Source: Ixodes scapularis (lineage: Eukaryota > Arthropoda > Arachnida > Ixodida > Ixodidae). Taken from it: a stretch of DNA of 64,000 nt. The stretch covers positions 64,831,930 through 64,895,929 of the forward strand of contig NW_024609836.1 of the NCBI RefSeq assembly GCF_016920785.2, written 5' to 3'. Shown here one piece after another: positions 42,960 through 54,266 of the stretch. Below the pieces are notes generated by a model. That model was not told the origin of the DNA and searched no databases. It saw only the letters and a program-made list of their open reading frames with translations. How positions within the stretch are numbered: position 1 is the stretch's first letter; every line of letters starts with the position of its first letter. The position numbers and the translations under genes were made by a program.

Positions 42960-43207
42960 TAGACCTTTTCCGCAAGGGCGCCGCCATCTTGAATTGTCGT
43001 CACTTCCAGTATGGGCGACGAAAAAAAAGTAAAACGTTTGAACCTGTAACTAGTAAAAAAATAGAGGCGAGTCAAAACGAGAATGTGTGACGGTTAGGCT
43101 TATATCCTAAATGTCTTCTATTGGCGTGGCGACGGCAAAGTTACGTTTTCGCCCATACTGGAAGTGACGTCAATTCAAGATGGCGGCGCCCTTGTGGAAA
43201 AGGTCTA
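42960..43207. mobile_element. Palindromic MITE, TA target duplication
   Basis: TAGACCTTTTCCGCAAGGGC at the left and GCCCTTGTGGAAAAGGTCTA at the right. Paired blocks GCCATCTTGAATTG and CAATTCAAGATGGC, CTTCCAGTATGGGCG and CGCCCATACTGGAAG follow. TA directly flanks both ends (42958-42959, 43208-43209), fitting Tc1/mariner. Confidence 0.85.
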
Positions 43208-43499
43208 TAGATTGAAGTTTTAATTGGTCGCTTATCAGTAGGGTTCCTTTTTCTTTTTTCGAAGTTTATTTTTCTTCAAATTGGTGGGGTGTTCACAGAT
43301 GCGGGGTTTTTAGGTGTTCATTTTTGGTGTTTTCGGTGTCAATTTTCAGCATCTATTTTTGGCGTTTGTCGGGGCTTATTACGGAGAAAATAGGACACGT
43401 GAAAGGGATCCCAAAAAATCCAGGGCACACGGACGTGACCCAAAATAATTTGAAAACGTCCCAGTACCGATAAGGAAAGCGAATAAAGGAATAATATTT
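43208..43499. other. Unassigned, AT-rich
   Basis: T-rich with repeated GTTTTTAGGTGTTCATTTTT-like words; no gene. Confidence 0.4.
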
Positions 43500-44465
43500 A
43501 AAGGGCAACTCCGCTTCATTTTTGTTCTTGAAAAAACAATGCAGACCTCGTCAGTGTCAGCTAGAAAGGCCACACGTCATGTATAAGGACGTAGTTCTGT
43601 CTAAATGTCTCTTTAACGGTCCGGCCAACTCTGCAACTCGCCAAGTTGCCGAAATCGGCTGACTCGGGCGGGCGAATTGAGGCGCAACCAACAGCGCAGT
43701 CAAGGCTACAGCGTGGATGTAGCCAACATTGAGCTAAACATCATCACCATTGCCCCCTTTTGCTTGTTTTTACTTTTCCGGGCAAGCGTGGCAGGTGACG
43801 TGAGCAACGTTTCCTCTCGGCGCGTCTGCGCAGCGCGCTTCTTGGGAGCCGTCCGGCCGCCCCGCCCAGAGCAGCGTAGTCTGACAACCAGGGGATGACT
43901 ACTTCCGTCCGCCATTTTGGGGCTCTGACTCATAGGAACTCTATGAGATTTCTCAGGAATAAAGAAGACAAAGAAGTAACGCCATTTTGTGTTATCGCAA
44001 AATCCGCTGGTTCTAGCGGGAAACAAGCTCCGCCCATTGGCCAAACTCTCTGTATAATCGGCTCCGGCCCCGCCGTAATCCCGCTGTTTCCGCTGTCGTT
44101 CGCGTCCCAACCGCCGTCATCATCTCACCGTTTGTGATGATTTCCTCTCTGAGTTTCGTCCATACTACGGACACTACGCGCGCAGACTTATGCCGCAGTT
44201 GTGCAGACGTCGTTGAATGTCGTAGAAACCAAAACGTGGTGAAGAGTGCGATGCTGAAGACACTTACGTCTGGCACACGCCTGTCCCAATCCCGCCCGTT
44301 GTTGCGTAGCGGGTCACGTGACATTTCGTAGCACGTTATAGCCATATTCTTGGTGGCTCGAGGCCAATGTTTGCCGGATGGAGTCGAAGTTTCGGTTTCG
44401 ATTTCTGCTCGTGTTTAAAATTAGATTTAAAAAAAGAAGGAAAAAAAAAATATATATATATATAT

Positions 44466-45269
44466 ACAGGGTGTTTTTTTTTATTCTTACATATTTGTTT
44501 AAAAAAATCCGTGAAAGCTACACTAATGCGGTTTGTGCAGGTGGGTTATACGACCAGGCGGACATTATGTGGGTGACTAGTCTTTGCGATACGTCGGTTA
44601 ATTAATTAAAATTCGTTAATTAACTTTTTAATTAGCAGAAATAGACATATAGTTTCAATTAGAAACTTGTAGAGCATCATTGAAAACCACTAAATCTTCT
44701 GTTTCTGGAAGGATATAACGCCGGGGAAGCATTTTACGGCCTTCTGTAAAAACGCTCCATTTGGATGCGTTTCTAGATTTCGGTTTCTTATCGGAGCGCA
44801 TCACCGCGCCCGCGGTCCTGCTCCCCAGTGGCTGAGACGCGCAACACACGTGCGCCGTACTTCCCTCCATTCTACGAAGGAGGCGAGGAGGTGGCTTCGC
44901 GCCGCGACCACCGGGGAGCAGGATCGCGGGCGCGTAGATGCGCTCCGATAAGAAACCGAAATCTAGAAACGCATCCAAATGGAGCGTTTTTACAGAAGGC
45001 CGTAAAATGCTGCCCTGGCGTTATATCCTGCTAAAAATAGTTGATTTAGGGGTTTTCGATGATGCTCAGCAAGTTTCTAATTGAAACCATATGTTTATTA
45101 AAGGTAATTAAAAAGTTAATTAACGAATTTTAATTAATTAGCCGACTTATTACAAATATTAGCCGCCCACATAATGTCCGCCTGGTCGTATAGCCCACGT
45201 GCACAAACCGCATTAGTGTAGCTTTCACGGTTTTTTTTAAACAAATCTGTAAGAATTAAAAAAAACACC

Positions 45270-45273
<4 letters not shown>
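44466..45273. mobile_element. Large foldback element with ACAGGGTGTTTTTTTT ends in TA repeats
   Basis: Arms of about 350 bp pair along their length. CGTGAAAGCTACACTAATGC pairs with GCATTAGTGTAGCTTTCACG. CCAGGCGGACATTATGTGGG also pairs, as do TTCTGTAAAAACGCTCCATT with AATGGAGCGTTTTTACAGAA and TCTAGATTTCGGTTTCTTAT with its inverse. It is bounded by (TA)n on both sides, so the target was or became a TA microsatellite. Non-coding. Confidence 0.9.
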
Positions 45274-45311
<38 letters not shown>

Positions 45312-45316
45312 GGTGT

Positions 45317-45365
<49 letters not shown>
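45274..45365 (+). repeat. (TA)n microsatellite interrupted by an ACAGGGTG end
   Basis: Two (TA)n runs (about 45272-45307 and 45323-45364) separated by ACAGGGTGTTTTTT. The separator repeats the terminal sequence of the foldback element, as if a second, truncated end had been copied. Confidence 0.85.
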
Positions 45366-45367
<2 letters not shown>

Positions 45368-45467
45368 ATTTTCGTGAAGCAAATGACTCTCTGTCTTTTA
45401 CTAGGGCTTTTTAATGCGAAATGACTCATCATCCCGAAATCTCCAGAATTAAGCGGAGTTGCCCTTT

Positions 45468-47786
45468 AGAAAGAAAAAAGCAGCTTCCCGGACAGTTTAG
45501 TGGACGCACTGTTCCGGATTAACACAGGATAAAATGAGAGATTCAGCTTTTCTTCTCATGAACCTTGGGTTTTTCCTCATTCGGGGACAGCTTCAATTCG
45601 GGGTTTTTCTTCTTTTCTTGCATTCTCCGAGTTTAATAAAACCGTATCGGTGGTTAATTTTCGAATTTTTATTGTTATTTGACGAAAACAAAGAACCCTA
45701 CCTAAAAGTTATACCCTTGCCAAATTTGTTTTCAAGCCCACGATGAAGGAATGATGCGTAAACTATTAAGAAACATACCGGTTAGACGGATGGCGTGTTT
45801 TAGGTCGTCTTAAGCTGGTCACAAGCAGTCGTAAGGCCACAGTCATATGCAAATGTGTGAACCACACCCTATGATATGCTGAGTCTTAAATCCTCCAGGG
45901 TACTCTTGAACCTTAATTATACCCGGAGGTAAACGGCGACGCTACGCCACGCAGCACAAACTCACGCAGCAACCCCCCCCCCCCCCCCCCCCTCGCTTCC
46001 TATCTTGAAAAAAAAAAAGTTACTCAAAAATTTCCGTCATTTAGCGACTTTAGAGCTGACTTTGTGTAAAAAGATTACGGGAAATAAACGCTGACGCTAC
46101 ACTTCTATATAATTCCTGCGTCGATTTGTACTTACGCCCTAAATGTCAGATGTCGTCTCTGAGCCTGGGAGCATCTTCAATGTTTTCTGTCACCAGGAGG
46201 CCGCCATTAGTATGGTATAGATGCCGTTCACGTGACTGTGACAGTGATAGCGATCAAAGTGGCCCGGCTAAATTTCAAGGACGGTTCATGTACGGCGATG
46301 AGAGCACGGACGAGTGCGAAGCAACCATAAAAGGAAAAAAGCACGTCCATTCTTGCCTGTGCGCTAACTTTCCTGCAACACACTGCACCTAAAAATCAAG
46401 TTAGCGACGCGACACACCGGACCAAGTGAACACGCGAAACGTCATGCTCAGTGTCACATCGCAACGGTCGTTTTTTTCAGCACTCGCCATTGTCACTGTC
46501 CGCGTGCGCAGCGGAGAAAGTATAGAAGCACAGGATTTGTTGAAAAGTGTGTGTTCCTCTGCCGCGTATTGTGTCAATACAGACCGGGCAATTAAGTTTG
46601 GTTCGGATGGGTAGCGCTGTCTTATGCGGAATTTTCGAAACTCTGAACACCTCTCCAAACAGGAAACTTCAGAAATCGTAAGGCGATACGACTCCGTCAG
46701 AAATCGTGGAAGTTAAGCTCCCGCAGTCCGATGTCTGTTTGAAGTGAACACTACCTAGCAAACATTACGATTTTCCTCCTCGCTTTTTCCATTTATCGGT
46801 GACCTCGGTGATCGTCAAACTTGACGTCACACTCCACCTGCCAATGCTGTCCAACCGCTCTGCCGGGCACTTGTATCCTTGGACGTTTTCCAAAATTTAC
46901 TCGATCTTACCCCAGGGTAAGGGTACCTTGGCCTTCGAAAGCCTACCCGCGTCCATCGTCGCTCTATTTGTGTTATCACTTGACACCAGCCACCGGAGTA
47001 GCGCGGATCTATTTGGCTAAGATCCAAGCTCTTTCTCAAATAAATTCTTTTCAGATAACGTCGCATCGTGATGTACGAACAATATATGGTTCGAATGTTA
47101 ACACTCGCTAAATTGTATGTCCGTGTCCAGTCCATCGGTAAACACGTTTTTTTTTTTTGTGAGCGTGAAAAATGTGTACCTTTCGGCTATCTTTGGTTGT
47201 AAATTATTTTCGACAGCTAAGCGCTTTGTCGTTTGACACGCGGCTGATCGGATGGCGCCGTCTTAACTGATCGTAAAAAAGAACGACAACTAACATTCCA
47301 GTCGCATTTGTCCTGTCGCGCGCGTACCCAACAAAAATAGTTTACAGTGGTACAATACTTTTTCAATGTTTTCGGGAAAATGCATACACCATGAAACACA
47401 AAATGCAGCGGGAAAAGACGAGAATCTAGCCACCAGCAGTGTTCGAAACTGCGCCTATCGAAATCACAGTCCACTCGGTTAGGCTTAGCAGGAATGCTGG
47501 TGAGTCTAGCCTCAAGCCCAGTGACTGGGTTCGAAAACAGCTTGTCGCGTCTGAGACCCAGTGTTTCTTGAAAAGGTGTATGATGGGCACATATATCTCA
47601 AAGCTGCAGCAGCACCACAATGGTAAATAAAGACGGTTAACTCTTTGGAAATCGGTTTCTAAATTAAAAGGTGCAGACAATACATAAAAATTGGCAACGT
47701 CCTTTACCTCCGAAGCCGTCTAATGCATGAAATGCATTACAGGAAATTGGTGAGGGAATAGGTGTGTGTCACGTGACCTATATGTT
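45468..47786. other. 2.3 kb without a recognised gene
   Basis: Contains a 20-bp C-run at 45973-45992 and the repeat block near 46890-47010 shared with 34660-34790. Open frames (for example 46126-46392) show no family motif. Confidence 0.4.
45973..45992 (+). repeat. Homopolymer C20
   Basis: 20 uninterrupted C. Confidence 0.95.
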
Positions 47787-48120
47787 CCCGCTAAATTTAG
47801 CGGGGAAACAGATTGGTTCTATATTTCACCTGAAATCATTTTCACCCGCTAAATGTAGCGGGGAAACTGGATTAGTGTCTGGGTCGGAAGACCTGAATTT
47901 TCCTGCTAAATTTAGCGGGTGTATGTAGGTAGCGTGACGTCAATTTCAAGCTAAATTTAGTGGGAAACTGAATTGATGTTTTGGCCTCGAGACGTCAATT
48001 TTCCAGTTAAATTTAGCGGGGAAACTGAATTCAGTATACGTCAAGTGCCGTCAATAACCTTAAGGGGTATAGGTGACGTTACGTCACCGAGCGTCCCTTT
48101 CTCCGCTAAATTTAGCGGGA
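47787..48120. repeat. Array of six CCCGCTAAATTTAGCGGG palindromes
   Basis: Palindrome centres lie at about 47795, 47853, 47910, 47955, 48011 and 48110, so spacing is 58, 57, 45, 56 and 99 bp. The first copy is an 18-bp perfect palindrome. Others differ by one to three bases, mostly outside the TAAATTTA core. Flanks are semi-conserved (GACGTCAATTTTCC before, GGAAACTGAATT after). The arrangement is a tandem repeat of about 57 bp whose best-conserved part is the palindrome. Confidence 0.85.
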
Positions 48121-48139
48121 AGTGCACGGACCGGGGAGA

Positions 48140-48163
48140 GGGGGGGGGGGGGGGGGGGGGGGG
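48140..48163 (+). repeat. Homopolymer G24
   Basis: 24 uninterrupted G, 20 bp after the last palindrome of the array. Confidence 0.95.
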
Positions 48164-49190
48164 ACGGACGGAAAAAATCGGGGATTGGGGGTAGTGTTAA
48201 AAAGCATTTCATCTTCAACAAAAAAATACAAGGAGTCGTGTTCCCATTTACGGCCGAACAATGTCTCTACAGTGTGGTATAAAATGCTGAATCCGCCCAT
48301 TTTTGTTAGCCTTTTGTAATTTTCTAACCCCCGAGTTAAAGGTGGCTTCGCTTCCAGCATTCCAGTTACGCTTTTTGGGCATGGATCGCGGAACCTCTTT
48401 CGCCCATTTGATTGTCCCGAATCCCCTTCTAGCCCATCACAGCGGCTATATGTTTGTCATCTTCTTGTGTAACCCTTGTGTTCGGCGCAGACCCAATTCG
48501 ATTGAGATGCGTATATGTCTCTCAAAAACGGAAATAACGGCCACTCAATGGTATCCAAGCACTTGTAACGGAGCTATTGTTCGCTCGCTTATCCTATGGG
48601 TTTTGGATGACGAGCGCGAGCTTATCGATCAGCTGAGGTTCGCGTGGACTCGTACTCCGCAGACGATCGAAGGTCGGCTCGCCTTTTCAGCCCGTCTTCC
48701 GCTTTACGCAAGGCCTCTGTTACGGCCGAAGTTTTTGTCGCTGGGCAAATTATGTTCCTGAGCGAGCAGGCGGCGTTAAAAGTGCAAAATCACGCCAGTC
48801 GTGTTTTGTGTTTTTCTATCAAAAACTAAACTAATCGCGTGCCGAACAAAAAAGAAAATGAAGCTCAGTATTGTGGGGCATCTATTAGCGGCGAGATGTT
48901 TCGGTGGCGCCCTCGTTTGGTTACCTTTCGTGACGTCATTACCTTGTGAAGAACAAGTTCAAGGTTGTTTGTAATGAGCATGGTGGAAGCCTGAAATCGT
49001 AGCGTTCTCAAAGTAACACTGCCCGCCCCGTAAAAATTGAAGTTCTTGCATTCCTGTTATTTGCGTCGATTTGGTAACCTTTCCTGACGTTATAGTCAGC
49101 ATTCGGTCAATTTCGGTGGGCCGACCACAGCGACGCTTTCGATCGCTCACGTCGCCAATACTCCGCGTGATTGGTTGAACCTGCTATGCT
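48164..49190. other. Unassigned
   Basis: A 152-codon open frame (48303-48761) shows no recognisable domain. Nothing else is supported. Confidence 0.35.
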
Positions 49191-49397
49191 GGGCGCAAGT
49201 TCGTCTGCTTCTTTTGCGAGGGCTTTGTTGACGTCAGAACGTCGAGCTCTGATTATCTCTGATTGAAGGATAGTGGATAGACTTCGAGGCAGGTTACTTT
49301 GGGGTCTACCCTTTATCCCTCAGTGAGAGCCAATCAGAACTTGGCGTCGTTCTGACGTCAACGTAACCCTTACGCAAGAAACAGATGACTTGCGCTC
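49191..49397. mobile_element. Palindromic MITE, copy A2
   Basis: Same family and length as 40887-41094: GGGCGCAAGTTCGTCTGCTT at the left, GTTGACGTCAGAACG paired with CGTTCTGACGTCAAC, and GGATAGTGGATAGAC with GTCTACCCTTTATCC. More diverged between its own arms than A1. Confidence 0.8.
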
Positions 49398-49612
49398 TAC
49401 GTAGGAAACGCACAAAAACAACGAGTGCCCTGACTTTGCACTTTTAGAGCCGTCTGATTGGTTCCCTCGGTTTGTCTCATCGGGTGCGTTCGGCCGTTAA
49501 GGCGAAAAACCATGCGGAGCTTGGACGAGCTAGTGAACGCGAAAATAATAATTCCACGCCGTTTTGCGAGAAAAGAAAATGAAAAAAAAAAAAAACGAGC
49601 CGCGTACTTTTA

Positions 49613-49765
49613 CCGCTCATTCACATTGGAAGCGGATCCTCGTTCGCAAACAATTGCACGCGCACTTGATGTCATCGAGTGCGCGTGCAATTGTACTGAA
49701 TCTTTATACAACCGCGTTCGCAACCGCTTCGCGAACGCGGATCCGCTACAAGTGTGAATGGGCGG
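49613..49765. mobile_element. Palindromic MITE with TTA target duplication
   Basis: CCGCTCATTCACATTGGAAG at the left and CTACAAGTGTGAATGGGCGG at the right; AGCGGATCC pairs with GGATCCGCT. TTA flanks both ends (49610-49612, 49766-49768). Centre GCACGCGCACTTGATGTC/GAGTGCGCGTGC. PIF/Harbinger-type by duplication length; ends are related to the MITE at 540-937. Confidence 0.75.
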
Positions 49766-49954
49766 TTACCGTGCAGATCTCTTAAACAAACGCTTTTAAC
49801 AATACCAGGTCTTATATGTGTACGTGAAGTATAATTACCCTGTTTTGTCGAAGACAGCATGGAACGATTTTCGCACATTCCGAATTCCGTGCGATATTCG
49901 GACGATTATTCGCGCATGCGTTCCAAGCATTCGTGGCGCTTCTATACAAATGCA

Positions 49955-50155
49955 GATTTGCGGGAGGATTCGCGATGGCGGAAAATTGAATTCTGGAGCA
50001 GGGTGGCGAAATTCGACTCGCGTCGCTGGCGGAAAATCAGGATATGTTGGTCCCGGACTGATCCGGGTTTCTGTTCCAGCGACGAGTCGATTTCGCCACG
50101 CGGCTCCGAAATCCGCTTTCCGCCTACGCGGACCCGCCCGCGAATCCGCAGTCGT
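49955..50155. repeat. Imperfect palindrome, about 200 bp
   Basis: GCAGATTTGCGGGAGGATTCGCG pairs loosely with CGCGAATCCGCAGTC. TGGCGAAATTCGACTCGCGTCGCTGG pairs with CCAGCGACGAGTCGATTTCGCCA around TGATCC. A decayed MITE of the same general kind as its neighbours. The long open frames on both strands here come from its GC-rich composition. Confidence 0.65.
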
Positions 50156-50505
50156 AAACGCGCCATTTTTGTGTGAAACGGTGTATACGGTGAGCAAGTT
50201 CGCTTGCATCTTGCGCGCCTCGTGCGTTTGTTTACCATCCGATTTCAGCCAATGACGGCGCGAGCTTGACTGCATCGTCGTCGCGCGTTCTCTACCCCGT
50301 TCTCTGTACTATTTAGAAGGCTTCCTCGCCGTATAAATGTGTCCTGTACGTATATTTTCACGTAGAACGTATACTTGGGGAACGAATCGCCGCGATCTGC
50401 AGAGCCAGCCTGGCCAGCGAGCATCTACCGAATTCTTAACCTGTCACCGACCATGTATAGGTCAAAACGTTTCTATCGGCCTCCTGATTGGCCGAGATTC
50501 CTGCT

Positions 50506-50544
50506 CCCCCCCTCCCCCTCCCCCTCCCCTCCCCTCCCCTCCCC

Positions 50545-50575
<31 letters not shown>
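50506..50575 (+). repeat. (CCCCT)n followed by homopolymer C30
   Basis: Eight or so CCCCT-like units (50508-50545) run into 30 uninterrupted C (50546-50575). This is the longest homopolymer in the window. Confidence 0.95.
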
Positions 50576-50576
<1 letters not shown>

Positions 50577-51839
50577 CCCTCTGCGACCTCGCCGTGGTCG
50601 ATTCTTCGAGGCACTCAAATGACATCAAACCTTAAGATGTCTCTCAATAATGTTATTCGTATCCTGTTTGGGTAGGCAATTTCTAGTTGAGCTGCTTACT
50701 TTGGGAAGGGCAGCATTAATTCACCTTTCAATTGTGCTCCAGTGTACCGCCGCTGAAGTGATTTTCCTAGATCTGGTTCCAGCTGTCATAGCCACTTACA
50801 TGAATTGGCCACTACAAATACACAGACGAGCTGCGCCAGTAACTCCAAACAGCTGATCGAAGTATCAGCCAGAGGTAAACACCTGCGTTTCCGTGTGACA
50901 GATGGGTCCCTTCGGCAATCATGTTTTTCACGCTCGTGCGATAGGTCGATGCACTCCAACAACCCCAAAACTCGAAATGAAACACAGCACCTCATGCGCA
51001 CAGCAACCGACACACCCTCAATCCGCGCTCGGAGTTTTAGAAAACTATTTACCGTGATTTTGTTTTCACGATTAAAAACACTTGGTATCGCGGAAGCGCT
51101 CAGTCTCCGGCCAAGTGTGTGAGCGCCAGCGGTCTCGACCCGATGCCGCAGTTTTAGAACTAACCGTTACCTTAATCAAATGTTAACTTATAAACAGTTT
51201 TTGGAACTTTTCATTGGGAGTTGGTGGACGACGAATGCATGAAGTAGTTCTCATAATTTATTACGTGAAGGGGCAAATTGATAACGTTCCGCTAGGAGAC
51301 GGTCTTTTTTTATTTTTTACTGTGATTTCTGTAGTGAAAACGAATATACTAAATGTCCCCTTTTTTGTCCTTTCTCTTTTCTTTTTTTTTTTTCTTTTGG
51401 GAGGGTGGAGGGTTTTGCATAATAGATGTAATTATATTTTTCTTGTAGATGGCACTATTTGAAAGAGACGTTTGCTTCTTTGTTGTTTTTGTTGTGTTTT
51501 TGTACGTCGAAAACAAAAAAAAATGCAGAGAGGTTACATTCGTTCTGATGTCTTGGCTGAATGTACACGTTTTTCATCGGCAAACTATATGTCTCCTTAA
51601 GCGCAGAGGACTATAAGCAACCTTTTATTGACCGTTCCCCATTGGCGGAAGGCGCAAGTCACCTAAAACAGACGCCAGCAAAAACGGAATTGTTGGTTAT
51701 TTTACGGCACCGTTTTCTGACGGCAAATGTGTTTTATGGTATAGGCCATCGGAAAATAGAAAAAACACGTAAAACTTTATACTTTTGCAAGAACTGCCGC
51801 TTAAAAAAACTGATTTTACGCTTATGAAAACCGTAAACA
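50576..51839. other. Unassigned
   Basis: No supported gene or paired repeat. Confidence 0.4.
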
Positions 51840-52380
51840 CTTTTTGATACCTACGTATACACACACAAAAAATTCAAAAAATGCTTAAACACTTATTTTA
51901 TGCCAGTAAAAACGGTCAGAACTGCAAAACGGATTATGCTCCCACAAACACTGCTTAGAAACCGATGATACACTCATAAGAACTGCTTAAATCTGATCAC
52001 ACGTACACAAGAATATCAAAAGCTTCTGAAAACTGCTCGCAAAAACTACAAATACTGCTTTTTGCCCGTAAATAATAATACTAATAGAAATATCAATAGT
52101 AGTAATCTAAAAATAATATTTAAAACTTCCAAAATTTGTTTGAACTGTTTATACAACCAAGAAGAAATGCAAAGCCTTCTTTCAAACCGCTTACACGTCC
52201 ACAAAGGAAGTTATGGTGTAAGGCGCAAAAAACAACGGTCATAAGAGAGAAAACAGACATACAGGGCGCCTTAGACCATTAGTTCAAACGTTCACCAACT
52301 AGCCCAACTAAAAGTTCTTCTACGTCCACAAAGGTTCCAAAAGTTGCTTCAAACTGCTTATAAACCCACAAAAAAAAATA
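51840..52380 (+). repeat. Old degenerate tandem repeat around AAACTGCTTATAAACCCACAAA
   Basis: The words ACTGCTTA, AACTGCTC, ACCGCTTACAC and CCCACAAA/GTCCACAAAG recur every 35-45 bp (for example at about 51950, 51983, 52030, 52055, 52190, 52350) with much decay. Strongly A-rich on the plus strand. Confidence 0.5.
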
Positions 52381-54266
52381 AATAAAGTTTTTTAGTGGCC
52401 AGAGTAGCCTTAAGCATAGAGCTTGTTCACTTGCGTGTAGACAGTGACTTTCAACAAGCGTAAAAATTTTAAAAAAATGTTTACATTATAATTAAAAACA
52501 TGAGACAAAAAAAAACATAACGGGCAACGCGACACAAAGTTTTCCGGCGTGTTGCTCGTTACTTTATTTTTCAGTCTCATTTTGTGTGTGCCTTGCCGGA
52601 CATATTCCCTGAATAGTTTTAGGTTGACATATAAACTTTGAATTCTATCCTTGGTGAGATAATACTTTACAAAACGCCTTTCACAAACTTCAGTTTTTAA
52701 GGCATAACACACAAAAAAAGTTCGCCTCTCTTGACACAAGTGCACTTGTACAGGTACATGTTGATACTATGTTAACAGAATGCCATGATGTGCACTGGCC
52801 GACACTATTAGCGTAAACAGGTGATTGTCAGTTTTTTTTTTCTCTTCTTTCTATCCGGTAGAATTAAAAGGTTGTAATCAAAACTACCATTGTGATAAAA
52901 AAAAACCATTTGGTAAATAAATTTATAAAGTGCAAAGTTTATTATCTGACACTTTCGAAGAAAAATACGAAAAAGAGCCTCTATCGTGCTTGCGCTAACG
53001 GTGTCGAGCAGCGTAAACCTTAGTCCCCATTTTCTGCCGCTATTTTGCGCGAAACTATGATGCGCGAAATAAGAATGACTGCGCCTAAAATAATTAAGAA
53101 AAAAAGTTAGATTTGTATGCCAATTTGAGAACAATTCATGATCTAAATAAATAAACTTTAGACGCTTCGCAGCTCTCAAAGAGCTGGCATCTCCATGCTG
53201 ATGTTTATTTTTTAAAAATAATAATAATAATAATTATACTCGAATTTATTGAAAATTACCACGTCCTATTTCTGGCATCACTGCTATAATCGCACATCTG
53301 AAGTAAGCGTACGCCTTTAGTGAAATTACAAAAAATATGTATTTTTTTTAAAATAATTACTGCACTAGAAGTAAGGAGAGCAACGAGCTCTATTACGTAT
53401 CCAACACGCACATGCAAACGCTTAGTTAAAAGATAAGGTAACGATAAAGGAAGCCTCACGCAGTTACAAAAGAGGCGTTCGAAAGATGACGCAAGGCCCG
53501 ATAAGTTATGTAACACATCAGTCGCGTCTCGGAAACGAGCCGCTATCTTCGCGATGCAATCATGGCTGTACTCGTATGTGCAAGCGACCTGAAGGAAGCA
53601 CGTGCAAAAGGGAGAGAGGGCCAATCACCTACGCGGACCCTATCACTCTCTGTGTATTTTGTTTTTCTTTTACCCAATCATAGTCATATTCAATCCCTAT
53701 TGGATGCGCTATGCGGTCTTCTCCTCGTTATGTACGATGGCAACCGACATCACAAAACCGTCATAGTCAATCAAGCGGAGACAAAAAAAAAAGTGCGTCG
53801 TCATGGACATCATTTTTTTTATTGGTTTAGTCGGCTATCACCGAATAAACCAATCACGCAATGTAAATGCGCCGCAGCGCTTTTTTTTTTTTTTTTTACG
53901 CGTGGTTGGTTTAGTCGATGACAACAAACTTAAAAAGGACGTCAAGCGCCGTGACGATGCACTTTTTGGTGCTGCATTGATTGGCTCCTTCCGATCGTGG
54001 CGTCGGCTGCGGTCGGGCTTGAAGTGGAGCGGCTTCTCGCTTTCTGATCGGTTCGTCGGCGTTCTTGTCTATTTTGTTTTTTGTTATTCCGTTCATTATA
54101 CAGTGTAGCAAACCAGCACAAGGCGCTGGATGGCATCACTGTTTTAATAAACGCCTGCTTCTCTGTCTTGTCTGCCAATGCCTTAATCCCACTGGCTGAG
54201 GAGCGATGAATAATTAATACGCTAAGGACTCTCTTCCACACCTTGCGTGTCTATGCACTCGAAAAA
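52381..54266. other. 1.9 kb AT-rich, no gene recognised
   Basis: Contains an (AAT)n microsatellite at about 53217-53235 and T-runs. ATTGGTTTAGTCGGCTATCACC (53820) and TTGGTTTAGTCGATGACAAC (53907) form a short repeat pair. Confidence 0.4.

Larger units (their letters stand above)
43500..45467. mobile_element. Candidate composite element bounded by AAAGGGCAACTCCGCTT inverted repeats
   Basis: AAAGGGCAACTCCGCTT at 43500-43516 recurs inverted at 45451-45467, a 17-bp perfect match. The CpG-rich part between about 43600 and 44330 has no known protein. A foldback element (44466-45273) is nested inside. The two ends could belong to two separate insertions, so the boundary is tentative. Confidence 0.5.

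Noticed and set aside
46126..46392. 88-codon open frame rich in Cys and Asp
   Set aside because: No zinc-finger spacing or family motif; flanks are ordinary non-coding DNA.
47787..48120. CRISPR or phage-type operator array
   Set aside because: Spacers are related to each other, no cas genes, and the surrounding DNA is clearly animal.
48303..48761. 152-codon open frame
   Set aside because: No recognisable domain, no splice context, and no sign of codon bias.
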